From Piper betle (lineage: Eukaryota; Streptophyta; Magnoliopsida; Piperales; Piperaceae): DNA of 64,000 nt. The DNA is taken from assembly GCA_033002965.1 (NCBI GenBank), contig JAURVB010013256.1:1-64000 (forward strand), given 5' to 3'. Below are positions 12,081 to 23,703 of the stretch, in pieces (positions within the stretch are counted from its first letter, which is position 1; every line of letters starts with the position of its first letter). The notes beneath the pieces were generated by a model that saw only the letters and a program-made list of their open reading frames with translations, was not told the origin of the DNA and ran no database searches. The translations under genes were made by a program, and so were the position numbers.

Positions 12081-13478
12081 ATGGTTGGCACCGGAAGGAA
12101 GTCGAGCCAAGCTACGCAGTCGGACACGAACGTGGAGAGTGTGTTAGGCCAAATTTTGACGGCTATAGAGGGACTAGCGCAGGTTTCAGATAATACCAGT
12201 TCTGTGGTTCAGAACATAGCGTAGCGATTACCACGATTGGTAACAGGGAATGGAACTCTAAATTCGGCTACGGGTCCTTGTAGCGTCCCAAACGGGGATC
12301 AGGGGAGCGCCTAAGAGCGGGTAGGGATAGCTGACCCGGGTGAACGAGGGAATCTTCCAAACCCAGTGCCACCGGTAGTCCGCAAGTGGTACTGCCAGTT
12401 GGGGATGACAGTGATCGATACACAGTAGAGAAATTCTGGAAGAACGGAGCTGAGGTATTTATTGGTGGGACTGATCCCATGAAGGCGGAGAGCTGGTCGG
12501 ACATTACTGAGAAAGCATTTAGAGCTCTCTCTGTGCCTCATCGCCATCAAGTGAGGTTGGCGACATGCATGCTTCAGGAGGAAGCATCCTATTGGTCGAA
12601 GTCCATGGAGAAGACTGCGTTCCATCAATGGGAGATTTTGTCCATTCCTTGGGCGGAATTTGTAATAGCTTTCAATGGAATTTGCCACTCTAACTCAGAG
12701 GGATGATTCAGTCCGAGAGTATGCAAAAAATTTCTTGCAACTGGAGAGATTTGCATCTAGGAATCTGGCAACAGCCTGGGCCAGAGTAGACAAATTTTTC
12801 TGGGGTTTGAAGCCCAAATTGAGAAGTAGGGTTGCTATGGTGCCAAAAGGCACTATAACCGAAGTGATTGAGGCAGCCACTACTAATGAGTTGGTGTACA
12901 ACTATGTCCGTGCACAGAAACAGGGGAAGGCTACTATGCAACATAAGAATGCCAACAAGGGTAGTAGCAAAAACCAGTCTGCAGAACACCAGCAGCAGAA
13001 CTATCAAGAGAATGTTGATGGGAACCGCAAAAGGAAGTTTCAGGAGATTTTGTATCGACTATGTAAAAATTGCAACAAGATGCATTCAGGGCCATGCAGT
13101 GAGTCCCGTCGGTGCTACAACTGCGGAAGGACGGGACATCTGCAAAATGAGTGTCGTCAGCCCCTGAAGCAACAACAGGAGCAACCTAGAAAGGAGAAGA
13201 CACCAGTTCCTAATCACTACCCAGCACCTGCAAAATCGGTAGACAAAGTGAAGGCGAAACTTTTTGCGGTCGAAATCGAGGATGCTGAGAACGAGGACCA
13301 CACAGTTCGAGGTAAATTTCGGATTCAAAGTGTTAGTGTGGATGTTTTATTTGACTCGGGGTGTACGCATTCGTTCCTATCATCCCGATTAGTTAAGAGT
13401 TTAGGACTCCAAACGTCTACATTACGTAAGACTTATAGGGTTACCACCGCAACGGGAGACGGGAGGTCACAACGTTAG
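12081..13478 (+). pseudogene. Family B gag and start of protease, frameshifted
   Basis: The likely start is ATG at 12081, giving MVGTGRKSSQ. This resembles the start of the minus-strand gag at 57888 (MAGTHRLSNE), and both share an LAQ/LGQ-IL-TTI-GLAQ pattern. The frame meets a stop near 12223, reopens at 12386-12706 with the gag core (SWSDITEKAFRALSVPHRHQ), then shifts to 12675-13478. The last part has a CCHC zinc knuckle ([16 protein letters not shown] near 13110-13157) and the protease DSG motif near 13352. At least one stop and one frameshift break it. Gag would form the particle that packages element RNA. Confidence 0.8.
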
Positions 13479-13800
13479 GAGTGACTAACCTATCCTTGGA
13501 TATACAAGGGAAACCTTATGTATGGAATTTCATTGTCTATGGGATAATAGGCCTTAAAGTACTATTGCAAATGGATTGGTTGTCTTCACACCAGGCTTTT
13601 CTCGACTGTAAAGGGAGGAGAGTGTTGACGAAACCTTGTAATTGTGAGATGGGGGTCATTTTTTAAGGGTAATGGAATGATACATCCTCTTGTATTGTGT
13701 CGGTTAGTTAGGCAACTGAGTGGTTTGGTGAGGGTTGTAAAGCCTTTTCGGCAACTCAAGAGGAGTCTGAGTCCAAACCCAAAGAGTTTTCCATGATTCC
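13479..13800 (+). pseudogene. Family B protease C-terminal part, broken
   Basis: The sequence continues the protease frame after a small indel near 13460 (where the better copy at 14885 has a longer GGAAAAGGGGAGG). It encodes [16 protein letters not shown] and the [14 protein letters not shown] stretch, then meets a TAA at about 13663-13665 where the parallel copy at 15089 has CAA. Past about 13805 it no longer matches the linker to reverse transcriptase. Confidence 0.7.
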
Positions 13801-13854
13801 GGTGTAACAGAATTTCTGGAAGTATTTCCAGGTGAACTTCCAAGGTTGCCTGCC

Positions 13855-14239
13855 AACAATGATGCATTAAAGCGAGATATCCTGGAGGAAGCTTATCCTT
13901 CATGGTTCTCAATACACCCTGGTGTTACAAAGATTACCAGGACTTAAAACGAACCTAATGGTGGATTGGGATGAAGAGGGATGTGGTGGATTATGTTTCC
14001 AAGTGTCAGACGTGACAATTGATCAAAGCCCAACATCAGCTACCCGGTGGATTATTACAACCTTTAGAGATACCTACTTGGAAATGGGAGCGTGTCACAT
14101 GTGATTTTATTACTAAACTCCCAAGGACTTTGAAGAGACATGACTCTATATGTGTAGTTGTGGACCATTTGACTAAGGCAGCTCACTTTATCCCCATAAA
14201 ATCAACAAGGATGGCTGAATACTTAGAAGAACTGTACAT
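13855..14239 (+). pseudogene. Family B integrase fragment
   Basis: The translation carries chromovirus-like integrase N-terminal and core pieces: HPGVTKITRT-like sequence near 13917, the DVVDYVSKCQT zinc-finger tail (13978-14010), PLEIPTWKWERVTCDFITKL (14065-14124), and CVVVDHLTKAAHFIPIKS. A CQTC-type cysteine is lost to a frame error near 14012. The reverse transcriptase and RNase H that should precede it are absent here, so protease is joined directly to integrase by a deletion. It ends at the TGTAACAACC junction. Confidence 0.75.
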
Positions 14240-14388
14240 AAATTGTAACAACCCGCCATTTTTCACGATATTGTGGGCCTAACTGGCCAGGTGTTACTCA
14301 CAATTAAGTAAATATGAGGACTCCTTTTTTTATTTAATTGAGAAATATGTGTGGCTGCTAGGAAACAGTCCAAGACTGTGGGATCTTT
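14240..14388. mobile_element. Two short B LTR pieces in opposite orientation
   Basis: Positions 14241-14310 read TGTAACAACCCGCC onwards, the complement of a B LTR 3' end. From about 14310 the sequence switches to plus-strand LTR (AGGACTCC, GTGGCTGCTAGG, AAGACTGTGGGATC), matching 19213-19290. It then passes directly into gag. The mosaic looks like repair with template switching at ATATGAGG-type homology. Confidence 0.65.
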
Positions 14389-16443
14389 AGTAGCAAAAAT
14401 AGGTCTGAAGAACACCAGCAGCAGAACTATCAACGGAATGTCGATGGGAACCGGAAAAGGAAGTTTCAGGAGATTCCGTATCGACTATGTAAAAATTGCA
14501 ACAAGATGCATTCAGGGTTATGCAGGGAGCCCCGTCGGTGCTACAATTGCGGAAGGACGGGACACTTGCAAAACGAGTGTCGTCAGCCCCTGAAGCAACA
14601 ACAGGAGCAACCTGAAAAGGAGAAGACACCAGCTCCTAATCGCTACCCAGCACCTGCAAAACCAGTGGACAAAGGGAAGGCGAAACTTTTTGCAGTCGAA
14701 GTCGAGGATGCTGAGAACGAGGACCACACAGTTCGAGGTAAAATTCTGATTCAAAGTGTTAGTGTGGATGTTTTATTTGACTCGGGGTGTACGCATTCGT
14801 TCCTGTCATCCCGATTAGTTAAGAGTTTAGGACTCCAAACGTCTACATTACCTAAGACTTATAGGGTCACCACCGCAACGGGAAAAGGGGAGGTCACAAC
14901 GTTAGGAGTGACTAACCTATCCTTGGATATACAAGGGAAACCCTATGTGTGGAATTTCATTGTCTATGGGATAATAGGATTTGATGTACTGTTGGGAATG
15001 GACTGGTTGTCTGCACACCAGGCTTTTCTCGACTGTAAAGGGAGGAGAGTATTGACTAAACCTTGTAATTGTGAGATGGGGGTCATTTTCCAAGGGTCAT
15101 GGAATGATCCATCCTCTTGTATTGTGTCGGTTAGTGAGGCAACTGAGTGGTTTGGTGAGGGTTGTAAATTTTTTTCAGCAACTCTAGAGGAGCCTGAGTC
15201 CAAACCCAAAGAGTTGTCCATGATTCCGGTGGTAGCAGAATTTCCGGACGTATTTCCAGGTGAACTTCCAGGGTTACCTCCTAAGCGGGCAGTGGAGTTT
15301 GTCATTGACCTAGCACCGGGAGTATCACCAATTTCTAAAGCACCATACCGCATGGCTCCAGCGGAACTCAAGGAGTTAAAGAGTCAATTAGAAGAGCTGT
15401 TGCAGGCAGGCTTCATACGACCAAGTACTTCACCCTGGGGAGCCCCTGTTCTTTTTGTAAAGAAGAAGGATGGCTCACTTCGATTGTGTATTGACTATCG
15501 TCAGCTCAATCAAGTGACAGTCAAGAATCGGTACCCCTTACCGAGGATTGACGATTTATTTGATCAGTTGAAAACAGCCGGAATATTCTCAAAAATAGAC
15601 TTGCGGTCCGGATATCATCAACTACGGGTGAAGGAATCTGACATACAGAAAACGGCTTTCCGAACTCGCTATGGACATTATGAGTTTCTGGTTATGCCTT
15701 TTGGTCTGACAAATGCACCAGCGGCCTTTATGTCACTTATGAACACGGTGTTCCACGAATACTTGGATAAGTTTATTATTGTGTTTGTGGACGACATTCT
15801 GGTCTATTCAAATAATGAGGAGGACCATGGGAAACACTTGTCCATTGCTCTTCAAGTTTTGAGAGAGAATCAACTGTTCGCCAAATTATCAAAGTGTGAC
15901 TTCTGGCTGAAGGAGGTGAACTTCCTCGGACATGTTGTCTCAAAGGCGGGAGTTGCAGTGGATCCGTCAAAAGTGAAAGCAGTCATTGATTGGCCACAAC
16001 CTAAGTCAGTCACTGATATCAGAAGCTTCCTCGGTTTGGCGGGTTACTATAGGAAATTCATTAAAGACTTTTCCTTAGTAGCATCGCCGATGACCAAACT
16101 TACAAGGAAGGGGGTCAGGTTTGAATGGAGTAGTAAGTGTGAGGAGAGTTTCCAGTCTCTAAAGAAGAGTTTAACAACTGCACCAGTCTTGACCCTACCA
16201 AATGGTAATGAAGGATTCGTAGTCTTCAGTGATGCGTCTCGGTTGGGTTTAGGATGCGTCCTTATGCAAGATGGTAAGGTGGTGGCTTACGCATCTCGCC
16301 AATTGAAGATTCACGAGCAAAATTATGCGACCCATGACTTGGAACTGGCAGCAGTAGTTTTTGCCCTAAAGATTTGGAGGCACTACTTGTATGGGGCCCA
16401 GTTCGAAGTTTTCACCAACCATCAATCTGGTTCACGCTCGTGA
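14389..16443 (+). pseudogene. Family B gag-pol, open from zinc knuckle to partial RNase H, 3' truncated
   Basis: This is the longest uninterrupted pol frame in the window. Counting from ATG 14506 (645 codons; the frame is open upstream to 14389), the CCHC zinc knuckle is at residues 12-25 and protease D-S-G at 92-94. Reverse transcriptase has CIDYRQLN (about 329), catalytic Asp at 365 and FVDD Asp pair at 429-430. RNase H has Asp 576 and Glu 613. The domain set and sequence are those of a chromovirus-type gypsy polyprotein (Tekay/Del-like). The third RNase H acidic position reads N638 in TNHQS where TDHQS is usual. The frame runs into a family C LTR fragment at about 16424, so integrase is missing. 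Confidence 0.85.
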
Positions 16444-17042
16444 ACCGAACCGGCATGTTACAGGCCTCAGTTAGGTCGGCTAACCCGAACCTAACTCATG
16501 TGGATCCATCATGAATGAATAAATACGCAAAATCCTAACATGGTACTACATGAATGACAAGCAATTCAAAATTCGCACCAATACAGTTACGATCAAAATT
16601 CTGAAATAAAACAAACAGCGTCTCCCCTAAAAGTGCGATTAGAGTCCACCCTGTCAAAATAATATATACAAGTATATAAGCATATATCAACAATTTCATT
16701 ACACACAATCTGATATACTATAAGCTCATTTTTGAACTTGGGTCCTAACCCCTCATACTTTTGCTGCGCTACTGTGATCCTCTCATTTCGTATCATTATC
16801 ATGCCTCAAATATTTAATCATAACATGTTTATTAAACAACATCATAAACAAAACATAAAACATTCAATCACCCAATATGTGTGTGCAGAAGACCTTAATG
16901 CTCCTCCGTCCCGGCCGGCACATCCATCTCGTGCTCATCACCTACATATATATAAGAAAAACGTTAGTAATAAGCGTTACTGGTCCGAAAAGAAAATAAC
17001 TATAGCACATCCATCTCGTGCTTATCCTATTTATGCTATGAT
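16425..17042 (-). mobile_element. Family C LTR fragment (minus strand)
   Basis: GGTTCACGCTCGTGAACCG through CGGCATGTTACAGGCC matches the terminal part of the C LTRs at 2414 and 5216. The match continues past a degraded TAATAAGCGTTACTGG dyad near 16967. It lacks the extreme LTR terminus on the left and is cut on the right by a B LTR. It replaces the integrase region of the B element. Confidence 0.75.
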
Positions 17043-18180
17043 ATTTCGTTAGCTGGATAAGTATGAATTACCTGGTAAATTGAAAAGTAATTTTTAATTA
17101 GATAATTCTAACTGAATCAGTCGAGTCGACTACAATATTTATCCAATTAACCATTTAAGTTAACCATACCATGTACCCGTTCAACAGGTTAAGTGAAATG
17201 GTTAAGTGGACCATGTTGATTGCCCAATTACCCAGTTATAGGAATTACGGTGAAAGGGTGCTTGCATGTACCCTAGCCGTCATTTTATTCATTATAAAAG
17301 GAAAAGGGGAGGGCGTCATCTACATTTTTCTTCCTTAGACAGACGCCGGATTTCCTCCTCTGCTCGGGTAATTTTCTTTCCTTTATTTTTCTTTTGTTGC
17401 ATGTATACACATGTTGCATAAATCATAAACATGATAAACATAAGAATTAAATGAGAAATCAACAAGGGAAGAAGAAAACAAGGAGGACGTCCTGTTGTTT
17501 TCCAGCAGCAACCACGCCATGTTTCCTTCCATGGTGCGGGGTTGATGTGCTAGAGGTGGGAATTGCTCCCGACGGTGATGCTGGCCGGATGGAGTCACCT
17601 TGGAGGGCCTGATGTGGCACGCAGGTCTGAAATCCGAGGGGAGAACAGGTCGGTGTTGCCATGGGTGGTGTTGCTGGCCAGACGTGGATCCGCCATAGAG
17701 TCACCAAGGTCAGGTCAGGGTTGCTGATTGGGTGGCCGGAATGGGGTCGCCAAGGACTGGTTGAGGGTTGCCATGTGGTGGTGAAGTTGGAGACACCTTG
17801 GCAGCAAATGGAGGCCGCCATGTTAATGGTTGGTCGCCATGCATGGTGAAAATATCGGCTTTCAATGGTTGACTACAATAAAGCTGGGAGCTTTGGGGTC
17901 GTTAAATGAATTGTTAAAGTAGAATGGCAACCAGGTAAATATGGGAGAACTCGATGCAGTTGAGTTAGAATATAAGGTAAATACAAAAGAATTAAGTATG
18001 GGACATGTTAATAATTAAATTATCAATTAGATAATGGGGATTTGGATGGGGATAATTAATAGTTAATTATCATTAGAATTGCTGCAAATTTAATAAGAAA
18101 TGAAGAGTAACATGAACTAATTACATCATTTAAAATTGATAGTATATTAGTCATGTAAGTTGCATGTAGGTTCATGCAAA

Positions 18181-18208
18181 ATAAAATTATACTAATGTAT
18201 AATTTTAT
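18181..18208. repeat. 28-bp LTR palindrome
   Basis: Perfect arms ATAAAATTATAC and GTATAATTTTAT around TAAT, at the same LTR position as at 10622. Confidence 0.9.
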
Positions 18209-18429
18209 GCCCTAATTCAGATTAGGGTTCACAGGTCACAGTCAGACGAAATCACAAGTCAGGTACGTATAATAGGTAGAACATCGTATTTTCCTTGTTG
18301 GTAGCCTAGGTCAGCTGAGCCCAGATACGACCACCATGCACCGAGTGCAACCGGGGTCAATGAATTGACTCAGTCCGACACTGGGTCATATTATGTGCGT
18401 AAAGTTTGTAATGCATTAACATTGTTTTG

Positions 18430-19010
18430 GAGTAGTGATTGCCGCCCCATAAAAAGGCTACGGCCCGGGTGAGTAGGGCACAGTGATTCCTCCATCGCAC
18501 TGGAGTGCAGTGATATCTTCCCCATTAAAAGGCTACGGCCGGGGTGTGTGAGGCACTGGCACTAGAGTTGGTAGTGAGAGCTTCCCCACAAACGGGGCGT
18601 AGCAATCACCTGAGTGCAGTTAGAGCTTCCCCACAAAAAGGCTACGGCCGGGGTGTGAAGGTACTGGCACTGGAGTGCAGTGATAGCCTCCCCATAAAAG
18701 GCTACGGCCGGGGTGTGTGAGGCACTGGCACTAGAGTTGGCAGTGAGAGCTTCCCGACAAACGGGGCATAGCAATCACCTGAGTGCAGTGATAGCCTCCC
18801 CATAAAAAGGCTACGGCCAAGGTGTGCGAGGCACTAGCACTAGAATTGGTAGTGAGAGCTTCCCCAATAAACGGGGCGTAGCAATTACCTGAGTGCAGTG
18901 ATAGCTTCCCCAGAAAAAGGTACGGCCGGGGTGTGCTAGGCACTGGCACCGGAGACGGTAGTGGTAGCCTCCCCACAAAAGGGTATAGCCGGGGTGTGCA
19001 GAACTCAGTG
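18430..19010 (+). repeat. Minisatellite array type I
   Basis: Diverged units of about 60 bp are centred on CCATAAAAAGGCTACGG and CCGGGGTGTG, alternating with CACAAACGGGGCGTAGCAAT. It has fewer units than the paired LTR at 10865-11520, so array length changed after the LTRs separated. Confidence 0.85.
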
Positions 19011-19389
19011 GATACCTCCTCCTCATTGTTTTGGAGTATAGCAGAATCACTCCACCGCATATTAAAATAAACATGGGGAAATAGTGGAATGTACTTGATT
19101 TGTTTTATCTATTATACTACTTAATATTGTAATCACTAATGCGGAATTGCGTCCACAGGTGTGAATATACGAAATTTGGTGATTGACAACCAGGACATGG
19201 AGCAAAATAAATATGAGGACTCCTTTTTTTATTTATTTGAGAAATAAGTGTGGCTACTGGGAAACGGTCTAAGACTGTGGGATCTTTATATATGTTTTTG
19301 TTAAAAAAAATGTTAGACATATTTTCTAAATTGCGAGTAACACCTGGCCAGCTAGACCCACATTGTTGTGGCAAATGGCGGGTCGTTAC

Positions 19390-21260
19390 GTCAATGAAGA
19401 TGAGCATACACTGATACCACTCTATCTGGTCAGCATGGCCTATTTTGTCTGAAGTCTCTGTCTACATCGCTCTTATGCTAGGGTAGAATCCTCATCGGAA
19501 GATCAGTCTGCAAACATCTACCTGCACTGTAAACCCTAATCAATAGCATGAAGGTACTTCTATACTCAGGGTAAGGCTCAAACCTATGGTTCATGGTGAG
19601 AACCTAATCGTGCTGGCGAAACACAAGGGAATCACTCTCCTTTTGAAGGACACTTCCTCATTAACCTTTTATCTATTCCCAATCCTCTAATACAAGTCAA
19701 ACTCCTATCGTCTACTGGCCAATCACTAAATAGGTTCAACGGAGTGTGACCGCCTACTAACCATCTAATCTATGTATGCTGCTTGTGGCCCATGGATATA
19801 CTATCATGCAATCTACATAGTTTGATCATTATGACCATCCCATCTGGATGTCATACTGTCATGTTCTCTGATTCTGTCCATGCGCATCCCAATGAGACTG
19901 TCACTAACAGTGTCTGATGGGGTCATCTTGCAATATACGTCTGACCCAAGGGTGTCAGGTCAAAACAATAATTGCAAGAGAGCTATGAAGCCAGATCCTA
20001 TGTTATCTCTTCCAAATAACTTCACTTTTACTAACTGTTCTTTGTTCTGCTAATTTCCAATGTTGCTATATTTTGTTCCTCAAGTTCTAGCCCTACTAAG
20101 CTCTAACTAATCTACTCTGTCGATGGATGAGCAATACATGGACGGCAGTAGTGCATCTTTGGTCGGTGGTAGTGCATCTCGGAGGGCGGTGGTGCACCTC
20201 GGTGGTGGTTGTGTGACTCGGTCAGTGGTCGTGCAACTCGGTCGGTGGTTGTGCAAGTCGGTCGACAGTTGTGCACTCAGTCGGCGGTTGTGCACTCGGT
20301 TGGTGGTTATGCACTCGATCGGCGGTTGTGCAACTTTGTTAGCTACAGTGCTACATAAGTGCTAAAAAACCTGATCCTAGTCGTATGCATCGTAAATCTA
20401 CTACTATCTCTAACATACCTTGGCTACTAACAGCTTAGCTCAGGTTGTCCCACCATGCGTGTCTGATCCGAAGGGGTTTGGATCATGTCCTGACACATAT
20501 AATGGTAAACCTATGCTGAACTCACTGTAATCTCCTGAAATCTGGAGTGGTTGCTTTCATCAGTGCTGATTGGCCCTCAATAGTAATCCTGATCTTTTCC
20601 TCATCATATTGAGACCTCTGTCTGGCAAAGTGAAGCTAAAACTATTGCCCATGGGTCATAAACTAGTGGAAGAGGGGGAGGTGGTGAAGTGCTAACCGAA
20701 CTGTCGATTCACCATGCTACTCATCCTCATTCTTCACTATCTTCTGGAAGTGGTCCATCTCATGTGCCTACCATCTTGCCAGTAACTCTATACTTCAAGC
20801 TCCTTACTGTTACCCCTTTTCTTTTTAACTCATTCCCATCATGCACACCATGTCCCGTAGAAACAGGACTAATGTGGTGACATGAAGACAAGAACACCTG
20901 GTCAATCATCCAATTCACTTATGCGATGGACAGAACTAGTGGGTCTCTAAACCCATCATGACAATCCTGACAGATTCTAGCTCACATCAACTAACATCAG
21001 AATCTGGTATAAGATGAGATCTTATACCCATTATACCTTTGCTAGCACTACAATATTCCCTACTCACATCTAACTGACAAACAGTTTGATATAACGATAA
21101 AATCCATAGAAATGACCTGCCAACTTAACTAAGGCCAATTCTACATACTTCTGATCGAGTCCTGAAAACACTGTTATGTAACTAACTTATGAAAAAAATG
21201 ACCTGCATGTAAAGAAAATCAAAAGAAACATACCTGCTATTACAAGTCTTTGCCACACAT
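19390..21260. other. Unassigned, probably retrotransposon interior
   Basis: No protein domain can be recognised on either strand. The stretch lies between a B LTR and a family A LTR, inside the block bounded by family C termini, so it may be further noncoding interior of that C element; I see no direct match that proves it. The strand is unclear. It holds a 20-bp minisatellite at 20152-20345. Confidence 0.45.
20152..20345. repeat. About 20-bp minisatellite, GTCGGTGGTTGTGCACTCG type
   Basis: Nine to ten tandem copies of a 19-20 bp unit, varying in the last three bases (ACT, CTC, AGT). The unit does not occur elsewhere in the window. Open frames through it are repeat translations. Confidence 0.85.
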
Positions 21261-22631
21261 TGTAAAAACCATGATTTTTATTACAAGACTCGAACCTAAA
21301 TATTATGAAATAAATATCGATGAACCAATAAGGTTGGTTATCAAGTCGACAGGTCATGGTTCGACTTAAGGTCACCTAGAAAATACCAATTAATGAATGG
21401 ATGATGGGGTGTGAGAATTTAATGAAGGGGCTCGTTGTACCAAGGAAATACCTATGGATGATGGGGTTTGAGAATTTAATGGAGGGAATGGTTGAAGTGT
21501 ATATATATACAGGAGGAGGATCATTGAGGGGGAAAAAAACTTTTTCCTAGCCGTCAAATTCTTCTTGCCTCCTCTCCGACCCAGGTGACCTCCCATTTCT
21601 TCGTCAGTATTTCACCCCTCATCTTATTTGTTTCCATTATGATTCTTGCATGCAAGGTTTGTTCGACACGCCTTGCTAAGTTGCTAGGTCCCTAGCGTCT
21701 TATGCATGGGGTTCTTGTCAACTGCTTAGTATGAACTGCTGCGAGACTTTGGGGTCGGGTGTTTGTTTTGTTGTGGATGTGCTGCTTTGCTTCATCCTCT
21801 GATTGGCAAGAATTGTTGGGATTCTTTGAATTGCTTAGTTATTTTGTTAATGGACATGTAAGAATGGACCTGACAGCCAATAATGGACATGTCAGAATGG
21901 ACTTGACAGTCAAAAATGGATATGTCAAAATGGACCTGACAGCTAATAATGGACATGTCAGAATGGACCTGACAGCCAATAATAGATATGTCAGAATGGA
22001 CCTGACAGCTAATGGTTGACATGTCATAGTGGACCTGATAGCCAAAAATAGACATGTTAGAATGGACCTAACAGCCAATAATGGACATGTCAGAATGGAC
22101 CTGATAGCCAATAATGAACATATAAGAATGGACCTGACAGCCAATAATGACTAATCTTAAAATGACCTGGGAGACCACCTAATCTCAGAATGAACTAGGA
22201 GACAAACTTTTAATCTCAAAATGGCCTGAGAGCCTATAGAACTACATTGAGCTTGATCCCGACATGGGTATGTAGGCTAATCAAGATTGTTTGATTTCAG
22301 CTCACTTAAGGAAGAATGAAAGTATGGTTGGTGGTTCTTTTACGAACACAGGGTAGGAGAATGGATAATAAATTGGACTTCCTTTTATTTTCTTGTGTTA
22401 TACAAGTGGCTTTGGGAAATGATCCAAGACTATTGAACTATTATTATTATGCCTTGACTAACCATAATTTACTTTCAATGAGTCATACTTATGGTTTCAA
22501 TAGAAATCATGTAACATATTAGTAATGCCCAGACCGGTTAGGGCTGATCGTTACAGGGTTGGTTTGGTATAATTTCGAGTAACGCCTAGCCAGCTAGGCC
22601 CACAATGTGTGAAAAATGGTGGGTCGTTACA
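21261..22631 (+). mobile_element. Family A 5' LTR
   Basis: It runs from TGTAAAAACC to GGGTCGTTACA (1,371 bp) and is followed by a primer site. The last 60 bp are the same as the family B LTR end. The first 600 bp are distinct and match 22928-23464. TATATATATACAGGAGG near 21502 may be the TATA region. It carries minisatellite array type II. Confidence 0.85.
21843..22145 (+). repeat. Minisatellite array type II (31-bp unit)
   Basis: About ten units contain GGACATGTCAGAATGGACC followed by TGACAGCCAATAAT. Each unit contains TGTCAG and CTGACA seven bases apart, a perfect 6-bp dyad. The array reads open in several frames because the unit has no frame-specific stops. Confidence 0.9.
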
Positions 22632-22927
22632 GGTGGTATCAAAGCATGGTTTCCCACAAACTCACATTTTATGACTCAAGTACCTTGTTGAAAAGTCTAG
22701 TAATAATCTTTTCCACTGTGTTATGTTATTAATTAACAAAGTTCTTCGATAATAAATCTCCCCGTCGGTGCTACAATTTCGGTAGGACGAGACACATGAT
22801 AAAGACTGTCATCAGCCTCCGAAGCAACAACAGGAGCAGCCTGAGATCCCGAAAGATATAATAAATCATGCTTATCATCTTGCTGTTCTAATGTTTTAGG
22901 GACGAAATATCACTAAGTTGGGGAGAT
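22632..22927 (+). mobile_element. Family A interior, 296 bp, with primer site, gag remnant and polypurine tract
   Basis: TGGTATCAAAGC (22634-22645) is a tRNA-Met primer site with one change. Near 22762-22855 lies a short gag piece encoding RRCYNF-RT-H, a damaged zinc knuckle that matches [11 protein letters not shown] of family B, then CAACAACAGGAGCAGCCTGA. GGGACGAAATAT and GTTGGGGAGAT (22917-22927) form the polypurine tract next to the 3' LTR. All of pol is missing, so this copy is non-autonomous and would need proteins in trans. Confidence 0.8.
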
Positions 22928-23464
22928 TGTAAAAACCATGATTTTTATTACAAGACTTGAACCTAAATATTATGAAATAAATATTTTTGAACAAATATGG
23001 TTGGTTATCAAGTTGACAGGTCATGGTTTGACTTAAGGTCACCTAAAAAATACCTATTCATGAATAGATAATGGGGTGTGAGAATTTAATGATGGGGCTC
23101 GTTGAACCTAGGAAATACCTATGGATGATGGGGTATGAGAATTTAATGGTGGAAATGGTTGAAGTGTATATATATATATGTACGAGGAGAGGAGCGTTGA
23201 GGGGGAAAAACTTTTCCTAGCCATCAAATTATTCTTGCCTCCTCTCCTTCCCTGGCGACCTCCCCATTTCTACGTGAGTATTTCGTCCCTCATCTTATTT
23301 GTTTCCAATAGGATTCTTGCATGCAAGGTTTGTTGGAGATGCACTACTAAGTTGCTAGATCCCTCGCGTCTTATGCATTGGGTTCTTGTCGACTGCTTAG
23401 TATGAACTGCTGCATGTCTTTGGGGTGGGGTGTTTGTTTTGTTGTGGGTGTGTTGCTTTGCTTC
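22928..23464 (+). mobile_element. Family A 3' LTR, part before the TRIM insertion
   Basis: It starts TGTAAAAACC and matches 21261-21795 closely, ending at GCTTTGCTTC. The next bases of the paired LTR (ATCCTCTGATTGGC) resume at 34067, beyond the inserted TRIM cluster. GCTTC at 23460-23464 is repeated at 34062-34066. Confidence 0.85.
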
Positions 23465-23618
23465 TGTGAGATCCCTCAACTTAGTCTCACTTCTAATACA
23501 TACAAGGAGAAGATCCTGTTTATAAGTGGGAATGGACTAGAGATCTTTAACTTTCGGGGTACCCATTTTAAAGAAATGACTTAGCCCATTACATTGCACT
23601 TTAGGCTGGGTCGTTACA
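23465..23618 (+). mobile_element. TRIM LTR, left outer copy
   Basis: A 154-bp LTR from TGTGAGATCC to GGGTCGTTACA, preceded by GCTTC. TGTGAGATCC at the start, the TRIM-like 154-bp length and ACAAATGGTATCAGAGCC immediately after the end are hallmarks of plant TRIM elements. TTTATAAGTGGG near 23518 is the likely promoter region. Confidence 0.88.
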
Positions 23619-23703
23619 AATGGTATCAGAGCCGACCTGGTTCCTTGTTAGATGGTGGGCTGGATTTGAAACATTGGCTAGGCTGCCGGTCACGGGCCAG
23701 AAA
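23619..23703 (+). mobile_element. TRIM interior, 5' part with primer site
   Basis: TGGTATCAGAGC at 23621-23632 is the tRNA-Met primer site. The interior continues to GGCCAGAAA and then meets an inverted TRIM terminus. Confidence 0.85.

Larger units (their letters stand above)
17043..19389 (+). mobile_element. Family B LTR, 5'-truncated, probable 3' LTR of the element at 9054
   Basis: From TTCGTTAGCTGGATAAG onward it is nearly identical to 9118-11900. It has the same landmarks: the 28-bp palindrome at 18181-18208, array type I at 18430-19010, and terminus GGGTCGTTAC. It lacks about 750 bp in the middle (9740-10150 region is shortened) and the first 60 bp. High identity to the upstream LTR suggests a recent pair. 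No matching target duplication is seen. Confidence 0.8.

Noticed and set aside
9049..19394. Target duplication around the B element at 9054-19389
   Set aside because: The flanks TTAAT and GTCAA do not match, and the 3' LTR lacks its last base, so no clean insertion can be claimed.
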